A stretch of 64,000 nucleotides of DNA from Heterotrichella gracilis (Eukaryota > Sar > Xanthophyceae > Tribonematales > Xanthonemataceae), in contig JAULBX010018857.1 of NCBI GenBank assembly GCA_032358255.1, positions 1 to 64,000 of the forward strand, given 5' to 3'. The notes under the pieces are model-generated. The model saw nothing but the letters and a program-made list of their open reading frames with translations. It was not told the origin of the DNA and ran no database searches. Below are positions 11,153 through 23,600 of this stretch, piece by piece. A program made the translations under genes and the position numbers. Within the stretch, counting starts at the first letter, position 1, and the number at the start of each line of letters is the position of its first letter.

Positions 11153-11557
11153 ATGGTGCGTCACTGGTTTGCAGCTGGCACGGTTGCCACGTTGCTGCTG
11201 CTAACAACAGCCCCTAGTACCGCTTTTGCTGAAGACGAGAAGGATACTGGCGTGGCGGAGGTGGCCCCCGCCAGTGCGCCACAATGGTACTACTGGAACG
11301 AGATCACGGGCGAAACGCAGTGGGAGGACCCTGGCGATGTACCTCACGAAGACGAGTGGGGCAACAAGTATTGGACGTGGGGACGAGGTGAGCGCATCGA
11401 CAAGGACCCCAACGCCAAGAAGTATGCGTGGACAGAGAACTGGAGCAAGGGGCACAACCGGCCCTACTACTTCAACCAGGAGACGCGCAGATCGGTGTGG
11501 GACAAGCCTGTGGACCTTGCTTGGAGGCGGGTGAAGGCTAACAACCCAGAGCTATAA
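11153..11557 (+). CDS. Secreted protein with two WW domains
   Basis: This single exon encodes 134 aa. The Met at 11153 gives a good signal peptide: MVRHWF, a hydrophobic run GTVATLLLLTTA, and a predicted cut after STAFA. An in-frame Met 27 bases upstream would spoil it. The first WW module is PQWYYWNEITGETQWEDPGD, with both tryptophans, the aromatic pair and the G-x-T-x-W-E-x-P end. The second is less regular: YAWTENWSKG, then RPYYFNQETRRSVWDKPVDL. WW domains bind proline-rich motifs and are normally cytosolic or nuclear; placing them behind a signal peptide points to the ER, cell wall or a plastid lumen, where Hyp/Pro-rich wall proteins would be plausible partners (inference). Confidence 0.75.
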   Translation: MVRHWFAAGTVATLLLLTTAPSTAFAEDEKDTGVAEVAPASAPQWYYWNEITGETQWEDPGDVPHEDEWGNKYWTWGRGERIDKDPNAKKYAWTENWSKGHNRPYYFNQETRRSVWDKPVDLAWRRVKANNPEL

Positions 11558-12742
11558 CACACAGTGACAAACAACATGGTTTTGCTTGGAGGCGGGTGAA
11601 TGCCAACCTCCCAGGATTAATACACAGTGTGGTTTGCTTTGTGCCCTCCAGTTACTTATTGAACAGCGCTGTACTGAACTTAAATGGTATGACTGCAGCG
11701 CTTAGCTTGATGGGTTTCTTGCTGCCTACCTGGGCTGGTTTTGGTCCGACCAGAGTTGATGAGGGTCTGGCATACAACCAACAGGTGCAACACTGTGAGC
11801 AGCACCCTGTTTGCTACACGTCTGGTCAGGCGAGCCCAGTAAACCTGGTGTGAAGAGTACCACAGTAGCGTTGACCACCGAACACAGGTTGTAAGCCTTC
11901 CATCAGACTGCTGACGCCGCCACTGTGGTGTGGAGCTTTGAAGCACCTATCACTTTTACCCCTAGTAGCGGTCCCATGTGCACTGAAAAGGTCACAGACA
12001 CAGTTACATAATACGTGCTACTCCCGGGTGGTAATACGCCACCGTCTGACATTCACTCTCTGTTGCCAACTTGTAGTTTGCTGTTCATTGTTAACTTTGC
12101 CCCAAGATTTTGGGTGAGCTGCTGCACAATTGCATAATCATTATAATTATTGCACATCTGACGATGTCGCTGCACTAGTTGTGTAACATTACACTGCAAG
12201 CCAACTTGATAGCAAGCCTGGTAATAAATATTACAGGCCTGGGTTATCATTCCTGTTGACACTTTCATCAACAACTTTTAAAGCCCAACAGCGACTGTCA
12301 TCATACCAAACTCTGAGAACGACAAAAGAGGTGGTCCCTCAACAGTGCAAAGCCCATGGCAACCTGCCGACCAACTCCAGGTTGGACGGCTGAGACCAAA
12401 GTTTGCATAGCAAGGTTCCCTGCCTGCTGCGTCAGTTCAAGGATGGATGAGTAGTATGCTGCAATACCATGACGGCAATTGCATGGCAGTTGCAATGTCG
12501 TCGGTTAAAAAGATAGAAGAACATGCTGAGCCCTGTCGAATTGCATGCCAAAACTTCCAATGACCAATAATACGGATTCTGCACGTGCAGATGCTGCGAA
12601 TAAATGACCATTACCACCACCACCACCACCACCCAATCCCCAAAATGGCTATCCCCCCCATTTGCCCAAGCCTGTAACACCCCCCGCTGCATTCCCTGCT
12701 GCTAGGTAGTGTGCAAAGCATCCCCGCTGTAAGGCTCTCCGC
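11558..12742. other. Intergenic, 1.2 kb, with echo of the WW gene's 3' end and a (CCA)n run
   Basis: Bases 11580-11625 repeat the last coding bases and stop region of the WW gene (ttgcttggaggcgggtgaa is shared exactly). A (CCA)n microsatellite lies at about 12610-12633. The two flanking genes converge here. No other gene is supported. Confidence 0.6.
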
Positions 12743-15700
12743 TTACATCGTCAAGCCAGCTGGCATGCCTGACTTGTTGAAGCCTGGGTTGTTGAGTGGG
12801 TTGGACATGAACCTTGCTCTATCCTTGGGCTTCTCAACCATGACAGCCTGCAAAGCACACCAATTGTCAATTGCAATTTCGATGAGAAACTTGTGCAGCG
12901 ACCATTAGCTGCCAGTTGCGCGACAAGATAGATGCAGGTCCTGGCGATTATTCCACATGCCGTGGGAAACCGTGCCGCCATAATCGCCAATACCATGCTC
13001 AGCACTCATCCAGTACAGGCCCCAGCACAGACCGTTCTTTGCTCCATGCACACTGCCAGACAACTCACTAACGCATGCTCTACGACACATCGCCACGCTC
13101 TGCCATCATGAGCACCCCAGCCCCCACCCCGCTGCCCCATGCACATTGCGTCATGATGCACCAATTGTATATTCTGATCGCCACCCTGATCCCCGGCCCC
13201 CACACACACCTGTGTCGTCAACATGATCCCGGCAATACTGCACGCGTTCTGCAGCCCGCTGCGGGTGACCTTGGCGGGGTCCAGCACGCCGGCCTCGATG
13301 AGGTTCTCGATCCGGTCGTACATTGCGTTGTAGCCCATCTCAAAGGGCAGGCCAAGCAGCTTCTCGACAATCACCTGGAATAATGGAGCACTCAAGTCAG
13401 CATTGGACCATTGCAAATTGCCTCCTATTACATTACAAGGCGGAACATCAATACCATAAGAATTCATTGCGCCGCCGGTGCAGAGATGGCGTGAGCATTG
13501 CTAGGACAGGGTTGGTTGGCGCAAGGCATGTAGGGCAGGTTGCTAATCTGACTGTACTGCTGGGATGCATCTGAAGGTCTGCTGTGAGTAGGTACTTGAA
13601 AAAGCAATCTATTGGTAAGAAAACGCTGCGTACCTCGCCCTCAATGCCTGCATAATAATGATAATAATAATAAGTAAACAATGATGATAATCTATATTAT
13701 TTACCTCGCCCTCAATGCCTGCGTTCTCTGCGATGAGCGAGCATGGCGCCACCAGTGACTTGCGCACAATCTCGGCCCCCATCTGCTCCTCGGGGTCCTC
13801 AAGCGTGGCCTTGAAGGCGGGGATGAGCTCGCTCAAGTGGAGAAGCGCGGCGCCGCCACCTGGCAGGAGAAGATAAGAAGTTAAGAAATATTCCTTTGCT
13901 CATGTTTGGGAATAAAACAGGGTGCGTGGGTGTGGTGCGCTGAATTCATGGGTGGGTGGGTGGGGTGGGGGTCCTGGGAGGTTAGCACGCGTGGGTGGCG
14001 TTTGAGCCAGACCATTTGGGGCATCTGGGGGTGTGTGTGCACAGGGCTGCTTACCTGGCACGATGCCCTCCTCCACCGCTGCAAATGTTGCGTTCTTTGC
14101 ATCCTCAATGCGCAGCTTGCGGTCCTCAAGCTCAGTCTCGGTGGCGGCACCAACCTGCAAGCAAGAAGTGGGAAAATTGGTTTGAATTTTATCTATAAAG
14201 AAGATGAAACGGTAGATATAATGAACAGGCAATGGTTTTTTTGGTAGGTGAGTGTGGTGCATGCATGCGCACCCTGCCAGCGGACGGTACCCAGTGTGCG
14301 CGAGGTGTGTGGGAGGCCTTGGTAGCTGTCAATGGGGTGGACGATCCCACCCACCCCCTCCCCCATCCTCACTTCTGACTCTCTCCCCCTCCCCCCGTCC
14401 ACACACCTCATACCCTTTTCCCCCTCACCTTGATGACCGCCACCCCCCCCGCCAGCTTTGCAATCCGCTCCACCAGCTTCTCAGTGTCCTATATACCCAC
14501 TCCCCCACCCTGTCTTTAACTTCCTCCCCCCCCTCACCTTGATGACCGCCACACCCCCAGCCCAGCTTTGCCATCCGCTCCAACTTCTTCTCGGTGTCAT
14601 TTACCCCCCTCCTCCCACACCCACACCTCGGTCCCCCCCGTCCCCTTACCGCCACACCCCCCACCCCACTCAACCCAAAACACACACCTCACACCCTCCC
14701 CTCCCTCATCCCGCCCCACACACAGAATAACCCCCTCCCCCCCTCACCTTGATGACGGCCACGCCTCCAGCCAGCTTTGCGATCCGCTCCGACAACTTCT
14801 CAGTGTCGTACACCGAGTCGGTGCTGGCCAGCTCCTTCTTGATCTGCGCAATGCGCATCTCAATCTCCTCGCGATTGGACTGGTCGGCGATCAGCGTGGT
14901 GGAGGTGTTGGTGATGGTCACCTGGGGGGGATGAGGGGGGGGAATCAATCAACGTTCGTATAACAAACCCCTCTGTACAACTCTCTGTAAGTCCGCGTTG
15001 TGCCCAGCATATTCACATCCCCTGCATGTGGCCATGCAGTTGACAATTGCAAGTCCAATCCCCATTGTATCTCACCGCCCAGCGCTGTGCAAAGCATGAA
15101 ACCCTCACCAGCACGCTAAACCCTCACCTTGCGCGCTGTGCCCAGCATGTCCACGGTCGCCTCCTCCACCTTCATGCCCAGGTCCTTGGCGATGTACTCG
15201 GCGCCTGTCACGATGGCAATGTCCTGGAGCAAGGGGAAAAGCGGGTTGGGGGGTGAAAAAGAGGCAAAAAAAGAGGAAACACCTGTTTATACCGTTCCCA
15301 GATTATAAACTTTTTTTTCTAACTGTTGAACGTCCCATATTTGGTAGGCACCACCACGCCCAGGTTGGAAGACTACACGCCTCTGCCCCATCCTCACCCC
15401 ACTGCATCCATGCGCAGCAACGCACCCCCACCCCTCCCCAGGCCTAGCCACAAAGCCGCACACTCTTGCCACCACCCGCACACCATCCTCCACAGCCCCA
15501 CCCCTCTGCACCCACGCGCACCACCCACCCATCCCATCCCACCACCACCACCACCCCGCCACCTGCGGCAGCGCCTCGTCCCGCATCCGGATGCCCTGAC
15601 TGCGCACACATTCGCCATCCGGCACAGCTCGACTCCCACCCCCACCCCCACCCACCCACACCCCGACCGCCCCACCCCATTGCACTCCTCACCCCATCCC

Positions 15701-15890
15701 ACAACCACCCCACAAACCGCCATGGCAGCGCATCCTCCCCATCCCCCACAACCACCACCACCACCACGTCCCCAACCCATCGCTGCAGCGCCTCTCACCA
15801 TACCCTGCACCCTACAGCCCACCCACCTGCAGCAGCGCCTTGCGCCTCTCCCCGAACCCTGGCGCCTTGATTGCGCACACGTTCACGATC

Positions 15891-15922
<32 letters not shown>

Positions 15923-18886
15923 GGCCTCTCCCGTGATGTCCTCGGTGACAATCAGCAGGGGCTGGTTCAGGCGCATGACCTGGTGGGAGATTTCAAAAAG
16001 CATGATCAGGAAGTTGATTACAAGATCAGCATGCATCAGGAAATGCATGGTCAGCATCGAGACTATCCTTGACGATCACTGCAGTAGCTGATGTAGATGG
16101 TGAGATAGTGATCACCATCGAGGCCCTATGGAAATAATCATCACTGAAATGGGTATGATCAGCAGTAAGGCTGGTTCATGCACGTCACCTGCTCCAGGAT
16201 TGGGATCATCTCGCTCACGCGCTCCACCTTCTGGTCAGCCACCAGCACCCGGCAGTTCTCAAACTCAACAAGCATGCGCTCCTGCAGGAGGGTACATGGT
16301 GGGTTGGTGGGTGGCATGGATAGACGGGCATGGAGAGGTGGCTGTGCATGCATGGTGGTCAGTGCCACTGCGGGACACATCGGCCACATCAAATGGCGCT
16401 TACCATGCAGTGATGCATTCAATCTCATGCCAGTCGCTCGACGCAGGACCCGCGGCGCACCTGGTTTGTGGTCAACTGCGGCAGGATGTCACCCCCTGTC
16501 AATGTCAAAACCCTAAAACCCTAGATTTGCACGCACCTGGTTTGTGATGAACTGCGGCGAGATGTAGCCCCTGTCAATCTCCATGCCCTCCTGCACCTCC
16601 ACCACCGTCTCAAGGGAGTTGGAGGACTCGATGGACAACACGCCATCTGCGCCCACCTTGTCCAGCGCATCGGCGATCATCTGGCCGATGGCCTCGTCGT
16701 TGCCGGAGGAGATGGTGGCCACGTTCTGCGATAAGGGATGCGCACTCAGTGGAGCATTTGTATAATTGTGGTGATCGATTCTTCATCAAAACTACTGGTG
16801 CCATCATCGCCAACTTCCATCAGTACCATTGGCGCCACATGCACGCGTATTACCGCCAACAACATCACCATTCCATGCTCCAATCCCTGGTCATAAGATG
16901 CATGCACTGGTTAAGATGGGCAATGCCTGGGCTGAATGCATGTTTACAGCTTTGTGCGTCCCCCGCTGGCCTCACCCGATTGACACATGCCTGAAATAAG
17001 CACGCACTGCATCCAATGCAATGCGGTGTATGCGCACCAGTCTCCAATCCCAAGGAGGGTACTGAAGGGCATGCAAATGCCATGTCGCCGCATGCTGCCG
17101 CATGGAGTGTGCTGACCCTTGATCCCATGTGGTGGCAAAATGTAATGCACCACAGGCAGCGTAATTTCTCTCCCTCCCCTCTGCTTTCTCTACCTTCTCT
17201 TCCTCAACCAATGCTTGTCTTTGGCATAGGTATTTCCCCTTTCGTTCTCAATTTGAATCAAAATGTTATAACCTTGAATGTCATTGCTGCCCTTCATTGG
17301 ATCACATATTATTGCCTAAATGTGATTCTGTTATGCATTTATTTACGTGATCGCATCCCTTACCTTGATGTCATCGCTGCCCTTGACTGGCTTGGACAGC
17401 TCCTTGAGCTTGCCCACCAGGAAGTCGCAGGTCTTGTCGATGCCCTTCTTGATAGAGATGGGGTTGGCACCCGCGGTCACGTTCTGAAGCCCAAACTTGA
17501 TGAGCTCGCGGGCCAGCACGGATGCGGTGGTGGTGCCGTCGCCGGCGGAGTCGTTCGTCCTGCCTGCAACCTGATGGGCAGGGGGGCACGTGGGCAGGGT
17601 GAGCTTTTTCCTGTCTACTTTTCCTTTGCAGATTGTGTTTTTTCACTCCCCATCGTTTCTGGGAGAAAGGGTGTGCATGCATTCCACCAGCAATCTGGCG
17701 CGGGGGTCACCACATGCGCATGGCGAGCATAGTGGTGTGCCTGTGCAGGTATATGCATCTACCTGCTCCCAGATGCAGGTGGTGATGATGCAATGTGATG
17801 CAAGAGAATTCCACCCATGCATGGCCATGCAGGCATGCAGATTATGGTCAACGCCATGCAAGCCACATGCGCCGTCCTAGAATGCGTGTGCACTGGCGTT
17901 CAGCGCAGGGTATTGAGAGCTGTGTTTGGCTGGATCACATACCTCCTTGATGAGCTGTGCTCCTGCGTTCTCAACTGGGTCCTCAAGCTCAATGGCGCGG
18001 GCAATGGACACACCGTCGTTGATCACCTGGGACACACATGGTGCAGACTTATTAGCTTCTCTTGCCAACCCAATCGGGAAACACAGAGTCTAGTGTGAAT
18101 CATGCGTTCAGAGTTACGCGGAGGGATGAAGCACCTTGCAAATTGTGCCAAGCCCCTACACATAGTGCTAGTTATGCAGGCGATATGCTCCCCTGCGACC
18201 CAATGCTAGTCATACAAGAGATGGATTGCAGCACCCCCTATATCCACTAGTTGGTAGCCTATCTATGCACACCCTCTAGACACACGGTGCCTAATAGTAA
18301 TGTATATATGCAAGGGGTGCCTCACCTGGGGCACGCCAAATGCCTGCTGGAGCACCACATTGCGACCTGCAGCAAGGAAGCTTGTTTGCTTGGTAAAACT
18401 AGTCATGGGAATAGGGTTCAATTGCAGCAAATGCACAGCTCGAGGCGTACCCCTGGGCCCCAGAGTCACGCCCACGGCATCGGCTAGCTTGTTGATACCA
18501 TCTTGCATCCGCTTGCGGGACAGGTCGTCAAAAACAATCTCCTTTGCCTCAGCACGGGTGACCTGCATCCAGTTAATATATTAAACAGGTCTGTTTAGGC
18601 AAAACTACTGGAGTACCAGCCCACCTCCCGCCCACGTCGTTCTAGACCCTGCTTTGCAAAGGGTGTTTCTAGAACCACGACACCCACCCACCACCCACAC
18701 ACACTTACCAGCCGGTTACCGTTGCGCACTGCGCGTGCAGTTGGCTTGCATTGCTTGGCCACGTTGCTGCCAACAAAGGTAGACTGCTTCAGGTTGGCGG
18801 TCTGCGTGGAAGCATATGCAAGTCAGTTCGGACACAACCACATGGTATAGTGCGAGTCCGAGCGTCCTAGCGACACCCACCTGCAT
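12743..18886 (-). CDS. CPN60A: Chloroplast chaperonin 60 alpha (RuBisCO-binding protein alpha)
   Basis: Fifteen exons in frame give about 590 aa: 18881-18886, 18709-18801, 18451-18562, 18326-18366, 17943-18026, 17364-17570, 16537-16725, 16189-16281, 15827-15979, 15128-15223, 14748-14921, 14055-14154, 13705-13859, 13210-13374, 12743-12847. The group I chaperonin signatures are present: [14 protein letters not shown], the ATP-site loop [80 protein letters not shown] and [18 protein letters not shown]. Sequence choices such as ARAIELEDP and [20 protein letters not shown] follow plastid alpha rather than beta or mitochondrial Hsp60. The N-terminus (basic, Ser/Thr-rich) fits a short plastid transit peptide. 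The product folds RuBisCO large subunit in the stroma as part of a CPN60 alpha/beta 14-mer. At least five exons have echoed edges in the introns. Confidence 0.93.
13635..13725 (-). repeat. Echo of a CPN60A donor edge
   Basis: The block tacctcgccctcaatgcctgc occurs at 13632-13652 and again at the true exon end (13702-13722). On the minus strand both read ..GIEGE then GT donor. An AT-rich ataataat run lies between. Confidence 0.75.
14424..14815 (-). repeat. Triplicated CPN60A exon end and donor
   Basis: The true exon 3' end (14748-14815, reading [20 protein letters not shown]) has two imperfect upstream-numbered copies at about 14427-14493 and 14537-14603, each with the caccttgatgaccgcca core that includes a GT donor on the minus strand. 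Long C-rich spacers lie between. Confidence 0.8.
15300..15826 (-). repeat. C-rich CPN60A intron with a decayed exon echo
   Basis: This intron is strongly C-rich on the plus strand, with many CCCACC and CCACCA units. At 15559-15635 it carries a copy of the next exon's end: cacctgcggcagcgcctcg, then gactgcgcacacattcgcc, against the true cacctgcagcagcgccttg and gattgcgcacacgttcacg at 15824-15890. The 248-aa plus-strand ORF across it (15326-16072) is a composition artefact. Confidence 0.65.
16456..16585 (-). repeat. Echo of CPN60A exon end (SPQFITNQ edge)
   Basis: Bases 16458-16500 (cacctggtttgtggtcaactgcgg..) copy the true exon edge at 16534-16580 (cacctggtttgtgatgaactgcgg..). The two are separated by accctaaaaccctag, a telomere-type block. 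A similar donor echo for the preceding exon is at 17272-17310 against 17361-17395. Confidence 0.7.
18636..18681. other. Small intronic hairpin in CPN60A
   Basis: The arms gttctagaccct and agggtgtttctagaac pair across a gctttgcaa loop, in the second intron near the gene's 5' end. Function unknown. Confidence 0.4.
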
Positions 18887-20695
18887 CGTGCTAGGTAGTC
18901 GAGCGCTCCTGTATCCGTTCCTACCCAAGCAAGGGAGCTCGAGCGCTGCAGGGATCGTTGGAGCCTGACAAATCAGCTGTTCTCTCGCACAACTGCAACT
19001 TCGTGTGTGCTTATGACTCGAAAGCCACGAGACAGCCGCCGCGATGAAATGATGCCGGGGGAATTAACATTACACAAAGTACGGGGAAGTCGAGCATATA
19101 TGCATGCATATAGGAAGACCCCGACCACCCACTTTGCATCCTTATTGTGTTTTGCACGCAAGATTGTATAGGTACAAACTGAATACTTTACTTGGAAGCC
19201 AGGAGCCTGCTGCACTTAGCATAGTATGGCTTTGAATAAGCCTGTGTGAGTGCCGCATGGCATGATTGCGGTTTGCACGGTCAAGGTAGGGGGGTAAGGC
19301 ACTTGGCGTACTATTGCACAGCTGGTTGTGGTTTACATCAGACCATTGGATGCCTTGCTTACTTCTGCGCATCAGGTAAAAAGCAACATCCGAATCTGAT
19401 CCCATCCACCTAGCTCCCCCAGCCAATGCACAAAATAAGCGTTGCATGGCACGGTATGGGTTGGGACCCAACAAAACAAACAACTGACTGTAGACATTGA
19501 CATTAAAAGAGGACTCTTGACAATAATAATTTGGCATACCAACACACTCCACTGATAATCCAGTGCACCTCGTGGTACTGCAGCGCACTTGCTTCCGGAC
19601 AAGCCTGCAAGGAAGCATGAAGTTCACTTCAAGCTCAATAAGTTAACGGAATAGTATGTTCAAAATACAGGCAGCCAAAGTGGCTTGCGCTAGATACTCC
19701 TGTGTTGTGCCCTCGCAAGGGCAGCAGTTGTATGGCATCAGTCAAGGAAGGCAAATTGGCAAGGGATAAGAAAGAACTGTTGCGCACTGGCTGACTAGAT
19801 ATAGGCGTCCTTTATTGGGGAAATCTGCAACTCAAGGTGCAAGTTTGTAACAATATAACATACTAAATAATAATATTAACGGGCAGACTTGTACCCATCT
19901 TATAACATCAGCAAAACCTCTGTTCCTCTGACGGCTTCGGGAGTCTACCCCCGCCTAGCAACAGGCTCTGTCTGACTTGCCAGTAGTGCCTGCTTCACCA
20001 AATTTTCAGAATGGAAAATAAATACACAAGCCTCAGGCTGTGAAAACGTTAACTGTGCAGAACAGAAGGACCACATAACCAAGCACAAATGCAGCTACGA
20101 ACGGGGCTTACTCTCTCTAGCAGGGACTGAACAAACAGGAAGGCAGGTAAGAGCAGTGCAGAAAGGGGTTTTAAGGAAAGCCCAGCAACGACATTTTCCT
20201 GTACAAACCAAGGTCTCTTTTCACTTGCTCACTGCTGTTCAAGCGACCACACAGCAGGGCCACGGTGGATTGGAGGAGCAGTGAAGCTGACGTTGGCCTT
20301 GTTGAGGTGCTGCTTTGTGCTGGATCCTGTGTTGGCTCTTGACACCAGCATTGCAAGATGAAGTTGCTACAAAACTCCTGAGAACCCTGTCGAGGATCGA
20401 AGTCTGACAGTCTGATTCGGAGGGAACTGAAGCCAACGCCAGGTCTTGTTGCCAAGCCCTGGATAATGATAAGTACTGGCTACTTAGCTGAGCCAGTTGG
20501 GGCTGAATGCAGTGAGCTGAATTGAAAGCTGTAGCTGATGGGTGAGCGGAAGGGGCCCTTAGCGAAGCCCTAGTCAGGGTTTGGTGCCGACAAATGCCCT
20601 GCTGGGTTGCTGGGAAACCCTCAGCAACGCCCTAGGGGTTGGCCCAGCTGGCTCAGACGCTTGAAGCTGCACCCTAGTAGAGTTGAGGCTGCACC
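18887..20695. other. Intergenic, 1.8 kb, no supported gene
   Basis: This stretch lies between two minus-strand genes: the 5' flank of CPN60A and the 3' flank of the Gln-rich gene. A minus ORF of 161 aa (19142-19627) has no recognisable motif. Repeats of a gctgcaccctag block (about 20665-20715) lie around the stop codon of the left-running gene. Confidence 0.5.
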
Positions 20696-23600
20696 CTAGG
20701 GTTGGAGCTGCACCCGCTCATGCACACAGTTAAGCAGCGCTATCACGTCCGCTCGCTGCGGGTAGGACACCAGCACAAACAGGGCGCCCTGCACAGCATG
20801 ACACAGCACCCGTTAAATCAAAACCCAAACCCTAGACAATTCATCAGCTGCTGCACTGCATCAGCCACTTGCATCCGCCTCAGTCCCTGCACTGCACGAG
20901 GCGTAGCATAGCCGCATGTGGGTCAGCAGGCAGCAGATTCAGTTAATATAATGTTGTTTCCCAATAATACTTATTGGGTTTGCAATACACATACACACTC
21001 TGGCCGCCTTACCTGGACGGGGGTGAGCAGGCGCTTGAAGCACGTCTGCACCGCCTCCATGGTAAGCATCTGCTCCTCACGCAGGTTGGCACGCAGCCGC
21101 TGGGTGGCGTCCACAAGCTGCGGGGTGGGGCTGTCGCGCTGGGAGGTGATCAGCGCATACACCTCGGCGTTCAGGGGCCCGCGGGCGGTGAAGATGCTGC
21201 GGGGAGGGGAGGGGAGGTGGCGGTTGGTGGGAGGTTTGGTGGGGATGGGTGGGTTTGCCCCATGCAGCAGGCACACATGTCTAAGGGTGGAGGGGCATAC
21301 AAGGGCATGTTGTGGTCACCATGTCCCACCTAAGGCCAACACCATGCCCTGCTGCGCTCTTCACATGTATCCAAATGCAACCACTGGCTTAGCACGCGCA
21401 TGGACCCTGATCTACCTCTAGGGCACCAGCAGCTCCTCCCTAGACCCTGGACCCCAATCCTTGCCTCTCAACCGTGCGCCAGCAGCCTTTTTCACACCCC
21501 AAACACAACCTCTTAAATCCCCCCAGCAGCTCCTTCCGAAGCCACAAACCCTAAATCCCAGCCCTCACCTCTCAAATCTCGCCAGCAGCTCCTCCCTGAA
21601 GCGCACCATTGCCTCCTCCTGCGCCCTGCTCAGCTGCACAAGCTGCGTGTGGCGCCGCCACGTGTCGGGGTTGGCCCAGGCAGTGATAGTGTTGAGGCTG
21701 CGGGGAGGGGATTTAGGGTTTAGGGTTTAGGGATTAAAGGTTTAGGGTTTAGGATGGTAATGAACGGCGCCCCAAAAGGCCCATCGTTGCAACTCTGATG
21801 CTCAAAATTAACTTTTTCGTTTGTGCATTGCGCTACTCACTGCTCAATCCTTGGCCGGATGAGCGCCTGCACTTGGCCCGCCTCCGCCTGCAGCGCCCCC
21901 TGCACCCGCAGCACCTCCAGCGACCCCTGCTGCGCATCCTCAGTCAGCTCCACCAGCCTGGCCTCAACCGCGGGGTCGGCCACGTGCGCCACGTCAGCAA
22001 GCAGCCCGCTCACCTCCAGGAACTGCTGCAGGGTGGCGATCTGCGCAGGGGAGAGGGGCGGGGAGGCTGGTCAGTGTGTGGTGTTATCAGTCACGTTCAA
22101 CGATTACGATTGCAGTTGCAATTGCAATCTTAGTTACAATGACACGAAATGCTCTCAAGCCCCGCAATAGTATTATTTAGTCAATTCCCCCCTTGGGGTA
22201 TCATTACAGGCAGGCAAGCCGCCTGCTGTGCGCATGCTGCGCCAAGCAGTACATCAGCAGCGCTTGCAATGCCCATAGGAGCTACAAGCTATGGCCTAAG
22301 GTATTCCATAATGTGCCCCTGGGTACCGCACCCTGTGACCGAGCGCATGGCGTAACCACACCCCGCGCACGACACGAGCAAACAGTAGTAACCCTAAACC
22401 CTTTCCAAGGCCGCACCTTTTGCGAGAAGGCCTGCTGGTGCTGCTGCATGGACTGCGTCAGCGCCGCCACCCGGCCCATCTGCTGCGACTGCCGCTGCGT
22501 GGGGGTGGAGCGCCGCTGCAGGTGCGCGGCCGAGGGCCGCATCGGCGGCGGCATGGCGTGGCTCGGCGGCAGCGACAGCGACATGGGACGCGCCCCGATC
22601 TCCGCATCCAGCTGCTGCATGCCGGGGGAGGCGGCCTGCGGCAGCGACTGGCTCGGTGGGCGGAAGGCGGCGCCGCCGCTGTTGATGGGTGGGTAGAGCT
22701 GCGCGCTGGCGTCGCACATTTGCCTGCGGGGTGGGGGCGGCGGCTGGCGTGAGTGGCCCTCGGTGGAAGGGTGCATCTCAGGACGCCCTACCCCCACCTA
22801 GGGGTTGGGCGCCAACTACAGGGCTTGGTGGACAAAAAGGAGGCGGTCCCAGCCATGCGCAGGGGTCATGCAACCATGTGAAGTGGAAGTGTCCAAGCTT
22901 TTGCCCCAACACAAGCACTCACAGTGGGGCAGGCAGCTGCTTCCTTGCCCTGGCCTCGTCGACCCTACACCCTGAAGCCCTGAACCACAACACCCTAAAA
23001 GGCACTCACAGCTGGGCAGACAGCCGCTTCCTTGCCCTCGCCTCATCGATGCGTGATTTGGGCGCGGGCTGCTGCTGCTGCTGCTGCCACTGCCCTGACC
23101 CTGGCTGTTGCTGGTGCTGGTAGGGGTCAAGTTGGGTGATGCCCAGGGACCCTAGTTGTAGTTGCTGCCCTGAGCCCATTTGTGGTGGTAGCCCTGCAGC
23201 ATGCACACACTCTTAGACACAGGCGTGAATCGGGCCGCACAGTGGTCAAACTCCAGGGAAGGGCGAGGGTGTGGGTGCGGGTGTGGGGGTGGGGGTGCAT
23301 GCGCGCAAATGTGGGTTTGTGTGTGGCCTGGTGCAGCGCGTGGTGGTACTACCCTAGGGAAGTGTACCCAGTAGGGTGGGTCCCCCCACAAGCTATATGT
23401 GTGGGGCTAGCTACCATCCAACGTGCACAAGTGGGTAGACATACAACTAGGGTGAACTTAAGCACAGTGAATAAGTGGTCGAAGTCGCGGGGACGCCAGT
23501 GAGTGTCCGTTGGTGTGGGGGTGCGGGTGGGCAGTGCATGCCTGGGCATGTGCGACTGGCTTAATCTACTGCACCCGGATGCCCATCACCGTGCCAACCT

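Noticed and set aside
15326-16072. 248-aa plus-strand ORF, Pro/His/Thr-rich
   Set aside because: It runs antisense across a C-rich CPN60A intron and exon; composition explains the long open frame.
19142-19627. 161-aa minus ORF as a gene
   Set aside because: No recognisable domain, no neighbouring exons in frame, and it lies in a flank with mixed composition.
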